A program made the translations under genes and the position numbers. Positions 1 to 7,118 of a DNA stretch of 64,000 nucleotides are shown piece by piece. The stretch lies in assembly GCA_020025775.1 (NCBI GenBank), contig JAHHRN010000001.1, forward strand, positions 1 to 64,000, in the 5' to 3' direction. The notes under the pieces are model-generated. The model saw only the letters and a list, made by a program, of their open reading frames with translations. It was not told the DNA's origin and made no database searches. Origin of the DNA: Acutalibacter sp. Its GTDB lineage: Bacteria; Bacillota; Clostridia; Oscillospirales; Acutalibacteraceae. Positions within the stretch are counted from its first letter, which is position 1, and every line of letters begins with the position of its first letter.

Positions 1-33
1 AAAAGGAGATACACAAAAGTGCATCTCCTTTTT
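1..33 (-). terminator. Terminator after tRNA-Arg
   Basis: An inverted repeat, AAAAGGAGAT...ATCTCCTTTT, lies directly next to the 3' end of the minus-strand tRNA-Arg. On the minus strand it forms a stem followed by a short T run at the window edge. It also has a T run on the plus strand, so it could act in both directions. Confidence 0.75.
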
Positions 34-108
34 TGGCACCCATAGTAGGAATCGAACCTACAACCAGCCCTTAGGAGGGGCTTATTATATCCATTTAACT
101 ATATGGGC
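34..108 (-). tRNA. tRNA-Arg(CCT)
   Basis: Reading the minus strand gives a complete 75-nt cloverleaf. The acceptor stem pairs GCCCATA with TATGGGT. The anticodon stem AGCCC/GGGCT closes a CTCCTAA loop with anticodon CCT, and the T arm carries GGTTCGAATCC. CCA is encoded (TGG at 34-36 on the plus strand). It decodes the AGG arginine codon. Confidence 0.95.
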
Positions 109-130
109 GTATAAACTATTTCTTTGTAAA

Positions 131-211
131 AGGGGCTTATTATTACGAGCTTGCGAGTAACAAGGTTCTGCCGCCTGCGGCAGGTTCTTATATCCATTTA
201 ACTATATGGGC
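131..211 (-). pseudogene. Interrupted 5' half copy of tRNA-Arg
   Basis: The first 23 nt of tRNA-Arg(CCT), starting GCCCATATAG, reappear at 211 down to 189 on the minus strand. The next piece of the tRNA (AATAAGCCCCT) reappears at about 143 down to 131. About 45 nt separate the two pieces. That insert contains the palindrome GCCGCAGGCGGC flanked by two copies of AGAACCT. The copy has no T arm and no 3' acceptor strand, so it cannot be a working tRNA. It lies just upstream of the intact gene, which makes a broken tandem duplication the simplest reading. Confidence 0.7.
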
Positions 212-217
212 AAACGA

Positions 218-240
218 AAAACACGCCGAAAAAGCGTGCC
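218..240 (-). terminator. Terminator of the endonuclease III-like gene
   Basis: On the minus strand CACGC and GCGTG form a short stem closed by a T-rich loop. A GTTTTTCG tail follows, immediately after the stop codon at 247. Confidence 0.6.
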
Positions 241-246
241 TTTATT

Positions 247-930
247 TTAGCCTTTTTTTGCCGTCTTGTCAACCGCTTTGCAGAGGTCTATGAGGGGGCA
301 ATTTTCGCAGTTTGGATTTTTTTTGAGGCAAATATCCTTGCAAAGCCGCACCAGCAAGCCGTGGTATTCGCCATAATAAGCTGTATCTTTTGGGAGCACC
401 TCGGTAAACACATTGGCTACAGCATCATAGTCCATAGAAAGATAGGCTTCTTCGCCGAACACACGGGACAGCACACGGCGGGTATAGGCATCGACAATGA
501 AAACAGGTCTGTCCATAGCGTAAAGCAGGATAGAATCCGCCGTCTCCTTGCCCACCCCTTTTTGAGCAAGCCATAAGCGGCGCAATTCTTCGGTGGAATA
601 CGCTTCATAATCCGCTTTATTTGTGCCGTTCTCCTTACAGAAAGCGGCAAGCGCTTTTAAATACTTTGCCTTTTGGTGAAAATAGCCGCTCGGGCGAATC
701 GCCTCTTCCAGCTTCTCCTGCGGCAAAGCTAAAAGGCTGTCGGGCGATAGATTTCCTTGCAAATTCGCAATGGATTTTTCTACCGCCGTCCACGTGGTAT
801 TTTGCGTTAAAATTGCGCCGACTTCCATTTCGAAGGCAGAATCCGCTTCCCACCAATGCTGCGGTCCGAACGCCGCAAAGAGCAAATTATAAACGGTTTC
901 GAGCTGTGCCTTTCTTTTCTGCATACGCAT
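247..930 (-). CDS. Endonuclease III / MagIII-like DNA glycosylase
   Basis: A 227-residue HhH-GPD base-excision glycosylase with a C-terminal iron-sulfur cluster. The helix-hairpin-helix is KGVGKETAD (residues 124-132) and the catalytic-type Asp is D147 in FIVDAYTRR. The cluster ligands C201, C208, C211 and C217 follow the C-x6-C-x2-C-x5-C spacing of endonuclease III. In bifunctional Nth the hairpin reads GVGRKTA, and its second basic residue is the Schiff-base lysine; here that position is E129. This is the pattern of the monofunctional branch, as in Helicobacter MagIII (3-methyladenine glycosylase), so an alkylated base is a more likely substrate than oxidised pyrimidine. The start is ATG at 930, with AAAGGAG a few bases upstream. 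The gene stands alone and is followed by its own hairpin. Confidence 0.88.
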   Translation of the reverse strand: MRMQKRKAQLETVYNLLFAAFGPQHWWEADSAFEMEVGAILTQNTTWTAVEKSIANLQGNLSPDSLLALPQEKLEEAIRPSGYFHQKAKYLKALAAFCKENGTNKADYEAYSTEELRRLWLAQKGVGKETADSILLYAMDRPVFIVDAYTRRVLSRVFGEEAYLSMDYDAVANVFTEVLPKDTAYYGEYHGLLVRLCKDICLKKNPNCENCPLIDLCKAVDKTAKKG

Positions 931-1069
931 TTTTGCTCCTTTTCCACGAATTTTCTTCTGTTAGTGTAACACAGCCCAAAGCACCCGTCAAGAAAAAGCC
1001 CCCTTTCCTTTTGCCGTTTTTGCACGAAAAAGGATTTTCAAAAATATAGAAAGAAAACGCAAATTTTCG

Positions 1070-1098
1070 TTGACAGACAGGGCATAATTTGATATAAT
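1070..1098 (+). promoter_or_regulatory. Promoter of the tRNA-Ser pair
   Basis: TTGACA (1070-1075) and TATAAT (1093-1098) are separated by 17 bp, a perfect sigma-A type promoter. Transcription should begin about 8 bp before the first tRNA-Ser. Confidence 0.93.
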
Positions 1099-1112
1099 AA
1101 CAATCACCGTAT

Positions 1113-1201
1113 GGAGAGATACCGAAGTGGTTATAACGGAACGGTCTTGAAAACCGTCGTACGGCAACGTACCGTGGGTTCGAATCCCACTCTCTCCGCC
1201 A
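1113..1201 (+). tRNA. tRNA-Ser(TGA)
   Basis: An 89-nt type II tRNA. The acceptor stem is GGAGAGA/TCTCTCC, and the anticodon stem ACGGT/ACCGT closes a CTTGAAA loop (anticodon TGA). A long variable arm (CGTACGGCAACGTACCG) and the T loop TTCGAAT follow, and CCA is encoded. It is the first gene of a two-tRNA transcript. Confidence 0.96.
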
Positions 1202-1270
1202 GAGAGTGTTAAAGATAGAACCTATCTTTTCCATATAAAACAACTAAATAAACTAGATAAGTTACCAAAT

Positions 1271-1361
1271 GCAGAAGTACTCAAGTTGGTGACGAGGCGC
1301 CCCTGCTAAGGGCGTAGGTCGGGTAACCGGCGCGAGAGTTCGAGTCTCTCCTTCTGCGCCA
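1271..1361 (+). tRNA. tRNA-Ser(GCT)
   Basis: A 91-nt type II tRNA with acceptor GCAGAAG/CTTCTGC. The anticodon stem CGCCC/GGGCG closes a CTGCTAA loop (anticodon GCT), followed by a long variable arm, T loop TTCGAGT and encoded CCA. No promoter is visible in the 69-nt gap after tRNA-Ser(TGA), so the two are probably co-transcribed. Confidence 0.96.
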
Positions 1362-1470
1362 AATAAAGCACATACTTTTTTGTATGTGCTTTGTTTTTTT
1401 ATATCTACAAATTTTAAAGAGACTCGAACTCGGTTCGTCCATCTCCCGGCGGTTTGCCGTTAGGCAGAGC
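1341..1470 (+). repeat. Direct repeat unit 1 (tRNA-Ser 3' end + terminator + tail)
   Basis: This 130-nt stretch starts in the T loop of tRNA-Ser(GCT) at CGAGTCTCTCC and runs through the terminator. It ends in a GC-rich tail (CGGCGGTTTGCCGTTAGG). Almost the same sequence recurs at 1524-1651. Inside the tail, AGAGACTCGAACTCG (near 1420-1434) is an inverted copy of the tRNA T arm. Confidence 0.85.
1365..1400 (+). terminator. Terminator of the tRNA-Ser pair
   Basis: AAAGCACATAC and GTATGTGCTTT form an 11-bp perfect stem with a T loop, followed by GTTTTTTT. It begins 3 nt after the tRNA CCA end. Confidence 0.92.
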
Positions 1471-1523
1471 CGGGAGGGACATACAATCCATTTTGCGAAG
1501 CAAACGGCAAGGTGAAACCTTGC

Positions 1524-1651
1524 CGAGTCTCTCCTTCTGCGCCAAGTAAAGCACATACTTTTTGTATGTGCTTTATTTTTTATATCTGCAAATTTTAAAG
1601 AGACTCGAACTCGGTTCGTCCATCTCCCGGCGGTTTGCCGTTAGGCAGAGC
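1524..1651 (+). repeat. Direct repeat unit 2, includes a second terminator
   Basis: A second copy of 1341-1470 with a few substitutions. It contains the last 18-20 nt of tRNA-Ser(GCT) including GCGCCA, a second copy of the terminator (about 1548-1583, one T shorter in the loop) and the GC-rich tail. The 53-nt spacer 1471-1523 contains a perfect hairpin, GGCAAGGT-GAA-ACCTTGCC, abutting the repeat. The tRNA 5' part is absent, so this is not a gene. From 1652 to about 1700 I see nothing recognisable. Confidence 0.85.
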
Positions 1652-1706
1652 GAATGATGTTTGTACACGACGGGCGCATAAAAATCTTTAAAAAATGAAA
1701 AATGAA

Positions 1707-1761
1707 TTGAAAAGCAAGAAGAATTATGTTACCATATCACTGTTGGTTAGCTATAGCTAAC
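1707..1761 (+). promoter_or_regulatory. Weak promoter with a 16-bp perfect palindrome
   Basis: TTGAAA (1707-1712) and TACCAT (1730-1735) are 17 bp apart. The perfect palindrome GTTAGCTATAGCTAAC (1746-1761) follows where transcription would start. A dimeric repressor could bind here to control the membrane protein at 1808; as RNA it could also fold. No regulator gene is adjacent. Confidence 0.45.
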
Positions 1762-1807
1762 TTTTGCCGACTTATTTTGTAATTATCCTACGCAGGAGGT
1801 ATAAAGC

Positions 1808-2293
1808 GTGCTGTTTTTTGTTAAAACCGTTTGTCTATGCTTGGTTTTTTGGGGATTTTGTTATCTCGGAACTGGTACAGATGAAAAAAATCTAAAAGGG
1901 CTTTCTGCCTATCCGGATGTCATTCAAAAGCATGTGAAAGCCGACCCCGTATTAGGGTCGAAAGTCAAAAGTGTTTCTCCCTTTTTGAGCTTCCTTTCCA
2001 ACTTAGTGCTTTACACTGTTCTTTTACTTGTTTTGTGCTTCTTTGACCGGAAAGAGGGCTTTCTTCCAAACTTTTGGAACGTGCTGCTTTTAGGCGAAGT
2101 CTTAAATCTTTTTGACTTTTTGGTAATTGATATGCTGTGGTGGCGTCATACCAAGCGTGTACGCTTCACCGGCACGGAAAATCAGCCGGAACTATATCAA
2201 AATCCCAAAAACCATTTTATCTCCTTTTTAAAGGGGGTTTTGATGTTTTTCTTTGCGGCTCTCCTTGTCGCCTTGGTGCTTTCTTTATTTTAA
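1808..2293 (+). CDS. Membrane protein of unknown function
   Basis: A 161-residue protein I do not recognise. It starts at GTG 1808 with a strong AGGAGGT at 1794-1800. Four hydrophobic segments are visible: residues 3-20, about 58-78, about 88-110 and about 138-160. The first loop (about 22-57) is polar and probably exposed, and it contains DEKNLKGLSAYP. A WW-R-H cluster follows the third segment. It is monocistronic, with a promoter-like site and palindrome upstream and a bidirectional terminator downstream. No catalytic motif is visible. Confidence 0.75.
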   Translation: MLFFVKTVCLCLVFWGFCYLGTGTDEKNLKGLSAYPDVIQKHVKADPVLGSKVKSVSPFLSFLSNLVLYTVLLLVLCFFDRKEGFLPNFWNVLLLGEVLNLFDFLVIDMLWWRHTKRVRFTGTENQPELYQNPKNHFISFLKGVLMFFFAALLVALVLSLF

Positions 2294-2312
2294 AATTATA
2301 ATTATTCTACAT

Positions 2313-2350
2313 AAAACTGCCTCCCTACACAGAATAGGGAGGCAGTTTTT
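2313..2350. terminator. Bidirectional terminator
   Basis: AAAACTGCCTCCCTA and its complement TAGGGAGGCAGTTTTT form a stem with A/T runs on both sides, between two convergent genes. Confidence 0.93.
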
Positions 2351-2360
2351 ATGATGCATC

Positions 2361-4022
2361 TTATGCGTTATCCTCTATTTCAATCGTAAAGTTTTCCCGA
2401 TATTTCTCATAGTTCCAATCCTGTGGCAGTTCGTTTGCAGCATAGGCGTGCATGGAATATTGATGTAAAGGAATGGGCAACTTCTGTCGCAGAAATTCGA
2501 TAGAAGTAGATAAAATTTCCGGACCGCTATACTGTCGGCGCCAAAGCGTTACAGAAAGATAGGCACGGCAGTTTGTGCCCTGCTTCGGGAAAGCAAATTC
2601 CGCATAATATTGAGTTCCTACTCCGTTTTCATAATCTCCGTTGGCAAACGGTGCACAGCAATATCGTTTCCCATTCACATCTGCCGCCGCTGTATAGCAA
2701 AGTGCATCCGCACTGGGTTTACCGTCCTTTTCCGGTGCAGACCAATCCACAAAAACATCATCCGCCTCTCTCGAGAGCAAGAGTGCATTTCGGTAAGGCG
2801 CTGTGCGATTTTCAAATCCGCTGTAGCAGTATAGCACACGGATTTTCGGCACGTGACCGTCTTCATCACAGAAATAGAAAACATAAGCCTCTAACGTTAC
2901 CGCATCCCGCGCTTTGTTTTGTTCTTCTATGGAAAGCCCGTATTTGTTTGGAAGTTGCTCCATGTGTGATGCGTTCGCCAATCGTTCTATTTCTACTTCC
3001 GGCAAATCCGCAAGATAGGTTTCCGGCAAGCCCATTTCTTTGAGCTTTTCCGCCGCCGGAAGAAGAGCTGTTTCCTCCGCTTCGGGCAGCTGCTCCATGT
3101 GGGGCTGTCGATAGGTCGCACCGAAAGTCAGTCCCAAGGAAAGCACGAGCAGAAAAACGGCTGCTGCCGAAAACAAAGTGTACTCTTTTTTCGTAGGCGG
3201 AGACAAAACATCTACGCTGTTTTCGCCCGAGCCGATAATTCTCTCGAAGCGGAAAAAGCTGAGCGCTAAAAAGAGCAAAGCAACAACAGAAGCGATTGGC
3301 AGAACCATAAAGGCTATCGATTGAAATTCGCCCGACGGAATTTGGGAAAAGGTTACATACCAAAAAAAGATTTGCAATATGCAAAATGCCAAACCCGAAA
3401 GCCATAGATAGGGGCTTCTCTCCCTCTGCGTTCTATAGGTCCACGCCGTCTTTTCCATGCCGTAAAACAAAAAGCCGTAAGACAATAAAAGGAAAAAGCC
3501 GACAAGGCCGCCAAAGAGGCTCATTTTTATATAAGTAGAAACCGCTTCTGAGGGTACGAAGTAGTGCATCATCGGTCCCCAAACAGCAGCAAGGCAAGCC
3601 GAGGTTACAAATAAGCCGAAGGAGATTTTCAGGGATTTGTCCAATTCCCGCAAGCGGAATAAGCCAACGCCGAACAGTAAAAGGGACAAAATACGCACCA
3701 TAAGTCCCAAATAGGGCAAAGACAAATCCATCTGTAAAAAGGAATACATCATACCGAAGAAAATAAGATACAGACTCTTTTTCCAATAGCTTGCCGGATT
3801 TATAGGATACAGCTCAGCAAAGGCATGACGCAATTCCTCTTTTTTGCCCATGCACTGTACCGCCTTCTGCTCGGCTTCTGCCTCGGAAAAGCCCATGGCT
3901 CTGAAGCGCTCAAAATTATCTTCTAAGTGGTCCGAAAGCTCCTCTTCTATCAAGCGTTTTTGCCGGTTACCGCCGACCCATTTAGAAACCTCTTTTACAT
4001 AATCTTCAAAAGTCTCGCGCAT
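2361..4022 (-). CDS. Permease-prefix-type membrane protein under PadR control
   Basis: A 553-residue protein. Residues 1-75 form a charged helical domain (ELSDHLEDNFERFRAMG, then AEQKAVQCMGKKEEL), the permease-prefix/DUF1700-like module that Firmicutes often encode beside PadR regulators. Residues about 83-305 hold seven or so hydrophobic segments, including a final one near 283-303. The remaining 245 residues are soluble with no motif I can name; they contain SGFENRT and TLWRRQYSG and probably face outside. The start codon is 26 nt after the padR stop, with a GAAAGGGGG binding site in between. Its role is probably envelope stress or transport-linked, but nothing in the sequence names a substrate. 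Confidence 0.75.
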   Translation of the reverse strand: MRETFEDYVKEVSKWVGGNRQKRLIEEELSDHLEDNFERFRAMGFSEAEAEQKAVQCMGKKEELRHAFAELYPINPASYWKKSLYLIFFGMMYSFLQMDLSLPYLGLMVRILSLLLFGVGLFRLRELDKSLKISFGLFVTSACLAAVWGPMMHYFVPSEAVSTYIKMSLFGGLVGFFLLLSYGFLFYGMEKTAWTYRTQRERSPYLWLSGLAFCILQIFFWYVTFSQIPSGEFQSIAFMVLPIASVVALLFLALSFFRFERIIGSGENSVDVLSPPTKKEYTLFSAAAVFLLVLSLGLTFGATYRQPHMEQLPEAEETALLPAAEKLKEMGLPETYLADLPEVEIERLANASHMEQLPNKYGLSIEEQNKARDAVTLEAYVFYFCDEDGHVPKIRVLYCYSGFENRTAPYRNALLLSREADDVFVDWSAPEKDGKPSADALCYTAAADVNGKRYCCAPFANGDYENGVGTQYYAEFAFPKQGTNCRAYLSVTLWRRQYSGPEILSTSIEFLRQKLPIPLHQYSMHAYAANELPQDWNYEKYRENFTIEIEDNA

Positions 4023-4047
4023 ACATTTGCGCCCCCTTTCTAAAGCC

Positions 4048-4386
4048 TTATGCCTGTGCTATGCCGACCACACGGTTCACTGCGTGCTCGTAGGTTTTCC
4101 ACTCTTCCTTTTGGGCTTCGAGTTCACGAAGGCCCTTTTGTGTAATTTTATAATATTTGCGTCTGCGCCCGGTTTCTTCGTCGGTTGTCCAGCGTGAAGA
4201 GAGCATTTCTTCTTTTTCTAAGCTATGCAAAATGGGGTAAAGCGTGCCCTCGTTCATTTGGAACACATCTTCGCTCATCACTTCCACGGTACGGATGATT
4301 TGGTAGCCGTAAAGTTCCTGCTTAGAAAGCACGCTGAGCACCAAAAGCCCTGTGCTACCCTTTGCCAGTTCCTTGCTGATTTTCAT
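4048..4386 (-). CDS. PadR family transcriptional regulator
   Basis: A 112-residue PadR-type winged-helix repressor. The typical signature runs through LLVLSVLSKQELYGYQII, MNEGTLYPILHSLEKEEM and GRRRKYYKIT. It is the short subfamily with little C-terminal dimerisation helix beyond the winged helix. ATG 4386 is preceded by AAGGAGG. It is the first gene of a two-gene operon with the 553-residue membrane protein. A TTGACA-N17-TATTCT promoter and a CTCGAG-centred inverted repeat just upstream suggest autorepression. Confidence 0.92.
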   Translation of the reverse strand: MKISKELAKGSTGLLVLSVLSKQELYGYQIIRTVEVMSEDVFQMNEGTLYPILHSLEKEEMLSSRWTTDEETGRRRKYYKITQKGLRELEAQKEEWKTYEHAVNRVVGIAQA

Positions 4387-4406
4387 AAAACGACCTCCTT
4401 TTCTTT

Positions 4407-4456
4407 ATACCTCGAGTATCTATGCTTAGAATAGCACGGGCGTAGAAGTTTGTCAA
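4407..4456 (-). promoter_or_regulatory. padR operon promoter and candidate PadR operator
   Basis: On the minus strand TTGACA (4456-4451) and TATTCT (4433-4428) have 17-bp spacing. At 4407-4419, right at the expected start of transcription, is the inverted repeat ATACCTCGAGTAT, centred on CTCGAG. Its position fits an operator blocking early transcription. Confidence 0.7.
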
Positions 4457-4560
4457 GCCCTGTCGTTTTTACGGTTTTTTCTCTTTTCAGTCCCCCGATT
4501 TTTTGTTATAATAGTTCGGTACGAATATAACTATTTCACGCAAAAGGAGAAGGTCAATTC

Positions 4561-5784
4561 ATGAAAAAATCTTATCCCTTAGACGGGGTTTCGATGATTT
4601 TCCCCGCACTCGGCGGTCATATTTACCGCTTCGGTGTCCTTTTTAAAGAGCCTATTGATGTGCCGATTTTAAAAGATGCCCTGCAATTTGTAGCCCCCTA
4701 TTTTCCGATTATCTTCACTCATTTAGAAAAGACCTTTACGGGCTATGTACACGTGCCGGCAACCGATTTAGACATGATTACCTATGGGGATTATCCGCTG
4801 ACTGCGCCGCCCCTTACCGACACGCAAAAACCTTCGATTCGAATTTACGTTAAGGGCAAAAAGCTCTCTTTGGATTTCTTCCACGGCAATGCGGACGGCA
4901 ATATGGCAACACGTTTCATCACGGCGCTTTTAGAAAGCTATGCTGCGATGCTCGAGCACACCGCCCTGCCGACCCTTTATCCGCCAGAGCCAAGCACCTT
5001 AAAGGACCCTTACATTCTCTATGCGCGAAAGGCGAAAGGCTCTTCTTTGCTTGAAAAGAAGTCTTACCTTCTACATTTGGAAAAGCGTCGCCGGGACTAC
5101 GTGCGTTTTTCCTGCTTTTCACTCGACATTGGGACTTTAAAAGCCTATACCAAAGTCAAAGGGCACAGCATTAACGATTTTCTTTGCGCCGCGCTCTATA
5201 CCGCGATTTATAAGGGCACGGATGCCAAGGATTCCCCCTACCCCATTACCATTTCCGCACCGATTGATTTGCGCCCGTTTTATCATTGTGATTCCCAGCG
5301 CAACTTTGCGTATTTCACCAACGTGCGTTTGGGCAAGGAAAACGGCGGAGATTTAGAGCGTGCCATGGAGGAGTTCCACAAGCAGATGCAAAAGGGTACC
5401 GACCCCGACACGGTAAATGCCGGTGTGGCAGGTGTAAAATCCCTTTCGACCCAGCCGATTGTAAAATACGCGCCGCGCGCCTTAAAGGATGCGATTATTC
5501 GTGCTGTTTACGATAAAATTGCGAACGGCGGCATTACAACCACACTTTCGAACCTCGGCTATAAAAAATTAAGCCCTGTGGCAAGCAAATATGTGCAACG
5601 TTTAGAGGGCTATCTCGGGGTACAACCGGGCAAGCTCAATGCGATTGGCATCGGCTCGGGCAACACCGTTTCCCTTTGCCTTTCCGTCGCCTCTCCCGAC
5701 CATTCCGTTGAAGAACAGCTGAAAGCTATTTTCCAATCCTGTGGCATTGCTTTTCAGTATGAAGAAACCGAATATAACGCCTAA
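4561..5784 (+). CDS. Condensation/BAHD-fold acyltransferase-like protein
   Basis: A 407-residue protein of the CoA-dependent acyltransferase superfamily (condensation domains, BAHD enzymes, alcohol acetyltransferases). The HxxxDG active-site motif appears as HGNADG (H108, D112, G113). Other family-like parts are SINDFLCAALY (near 210), the SAPIDLRPF stretch and a late TTLSNLGY segment that resembles the DFGWG bridge region. It has no signal peptide. It stands alone, with TATAAT at 4507-4512, a weak -35, AAAAGGAGAAGG before ATG 4561 and its own terminator. No NRPS or lipid genes adjoin it, so the acyl donor and acceptor are unknown. Confidence 0.8.
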   Translation: MKKSYPLDGVSMIFPALGGHIYRFGVLFKEPIDVPILKDALQFVAPYFPIIFTHLEKTFTGYVHVPATDLDMITYGDYPLTAPPLTDTQKPSIRIYVKGKKLSLDFFHGNADGNMATRFITALLESYAAMLEHTALPTLYPPEPSTLKDPYILYARKAKGSSLLEKKSYLLHLEKRRRDYVRFSCFSLDIGTLKAYTKVKGHSINDFLCAALYTAIYKGTDAKDSPYPITISAPIDLRPFYHCDSQRNFAYFTNVRLGKENGGDLERAMEEFHKQMQKGTDPDTVNAGVAGVKSLSTQPIVKYAPRALKDAIIRAVYDKIANGGITTTLSNLGYKKLSPVASKYVQRLEGYLGVQPGKLNAIGIGSGNTVSLCLSVASPDHSVEEQLKAIFQSCGIAFQYEETEYNA

Positions 5785-5788
5785 AAAC

Positions 5789-5819
5789 AAAACCGCCGAC
5801 CGAAAGGTCAGCGGTTTTT
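5789..5819. terminator. Terminator between convergent genes
   Basis: AAACCGC...GACC-GAAA-GGTC...GCGGTTTTT forms a stem with a GAAA loop and T/A runs on both sides. It serves the acyltransferase gene and the convergent dgt-like gene. Confidence 0.9.
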
Positions 5820-5821
5820 CT

Positions 5822-7021
5822 TTAATCAAAATAGCCCTTATACTGAATGTTTCTTGTGCTTTTCGGGAAAAGATGATGATATAAATCCACGAAGTAATCA
5901 TCCGTCATGCTCGCGATATAATCCACAACGATTTGATTCTGCTCGTTCTCCTCGTAGGGCATCGGTCTTTTATAATGTGCACGGTTGACATAGGCAATAT
6001 GTTGGGTGAAAATTGGGGAATCCTTTTTGCCGTTTTTGAGGTCGGAAAGCAGTTTATTATAGGTTTCCTCCATCATAGGTTGAATGGTTTCCTCATAGAT
6101 TTTCTGCACCTTGTCATTTTTATAAATGCGCGCATAATTTTCGGTTTTCGCCTTTTGGAGTGCCTCAAAATGCTCCGCATCCATTTGAATATAATCTTTG
6201 CCGTAGCTGTTTTCGATGATATTCACAATCAAATTATTGATGATTTCCGCATTGTATTTGCCGATGGTGCTGTCTTCAAACTCCTGTGACGAGCAGATTT
6301 TTGCAAGCTGCGCATCCTGCCTGTCCTTACCGAGATAAGCGATAATATCGGAAATACGCATCACACAGCCCTCGAGCGTACAGGGCACTAATTTTTTATA
6401 GCCGTCCTTTTCTTTGTAGCAGCTTTCCATTTGACTGTCGAAATCGGCAAAATCCGTAAGCGGCTTCGGATGATATTCTGAAAGCTCCATTTCGCCGTCA
6501 TGCGCCGCAATGCCGTTTAAGGTTTCTAAGCTGATGTTATACGGAAAGACACCGTCCAGTACGCGCACGGAATGGATATTATGGCGAAAATGCTTACCCG
6601 CGTGTTCCATAAAGAGAGCATCTAAGAAGGCTTCGCCCGCATGACCGAAGGGTGTGTGCCCAATGTCATGTCCTAAAGCAATGGCTTCGATTAAATCCAG
6701 ATTCAGATTCAGCACACTGCCGATGGTGCGCGCAATACGCGAAACGAGCTGTACGTGCAGACCGCGACGGGAAATATCGTCATTTTTATAAAACGAGAAC
6801 ACCTGCGTTTTATCGGCATAGCGGTTGTAATAGGGGCAGTTGATGATTTTATCAATATCTCTGACGAACGGCGGCCGAATGAGGGTTGCTTTGTCGCGTT
6901 CGGTATTTCTGCGGTGCACATCCGTATTGGAAAACGCCACCTGCGGCAATGTTCCGTTTCTTCTGTCCGCTTCAATACGCTGTGTCACTTCGGTCGATAA
7001 TTTTTCGTAATTTAAACCCAT
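5822..7021 (-). CDS. dgt: dGTP triphosphohydrolase-like HD protein
   Basis: A 399-residue HD-domain nucleotidohydrolase of the dGTPase family, which splits dNTPs to deoxynucleoside and triphosphate. The N-terminal region RRNTERDKATLIRPPF matches the family's nucleotide-binding start. H89 sits in RGLHVQLVSR. The metal motif is GHDIGHTPFGH (H118, D119, H122, H127), followed by the HNIHSVRVL region and the acidic RISDIIAYLGKD segment. About 400 residues is closer to the type with a short C-terminus than to the 505-residue E. coli enzyme. ATG 7021 is preceded by AAAGGAG. Its promoter (7069-7097) overlaps the terminator hairpin of the upstream phosphoesterase gene. Confidence 0.9.
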   Translation of the reverse strand: MGLNYEKLSTEVTQRIEADRRNGTLPQVAFSNTDVHRRNTERDKATLIRPPFVRDIDKIINCPYYNRYADKTQVFSFYKNDDISRRGLHVQLVSRIARTIGSVLNLNLDLIEAIALGHDIGHTPFGHAGEAFLDALFMEHAGKHFRHNIHSVRVLDGVFPYNISLETLNGIAAHDGEMELSEYHPKPLTDFADFDSQMESCYKEKDGYKKLVPCTLEGCVMRISDIIAYLGKDRQDAQLAKICSSQEFEDSTIGKYNAEIINNLIVNIIENSYGKDYIQMDAEHFEALQKAKTENYARIYKNDKVQKIYEETIQPMMEETYNKLLSDLKNGKKDSPIFTQHIAYVNRAHYKRPMPYEENEQNQIVVDYIASMTDDYFVDLYHHLFPKSTRNIQYKGYFD

Positions 7022-7038
7022 GCTCTGCTCCTTTAAAA

Positions 7039-7068
7039 ATAGCGCTAAAAGAAAAATCTTTCAGCGCT
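7039..7068 (-). terminator. Terminator of the phosphoesterase gene, in the dgt leader
   Basis: On the minus strand AGCGCT...AGCGCT forms a stem around an A/T-rich loop and is followed by ATTTTTAAA. It ends the transcript of the GH3/phosphoesterase pair and lies directly before the dgt ribosome binding site. Confidence 0.8.
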
Positions 7069-7097
7069 ATTGTAGCATATTCTTTGAAAAAGCTCAA
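7069..7097 (-). promoter_or_regulatory. dgt promoter overlapping a terminator arm
   Basis: On the minus strand TTGAGC (7097-7092) and TACAAT (7074-7069) are 17 bp apart. Transcription would start near 7062, just past the first arm of the hairpin at 7039-7068. Messages from this promoter therefore lack the complete terminator. Confidence 0.7.
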
Positions 7098-7118
7098 GAA
7101 AAGGCTTGGACTTTTGCT

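Noticed and set aside
1281..1556. 91-residue minus-strand reading frame
   Set aside because: It lies across a tRNA gene, a terminator and the repeat units; no ribosome binding site and no protein-like composition.
1341..1651. Attachment sites of an integrated mobile element
   Set aside because: The copies are only 183 nt apart and there is no integrase or cargo between them; reported only as a repeat.
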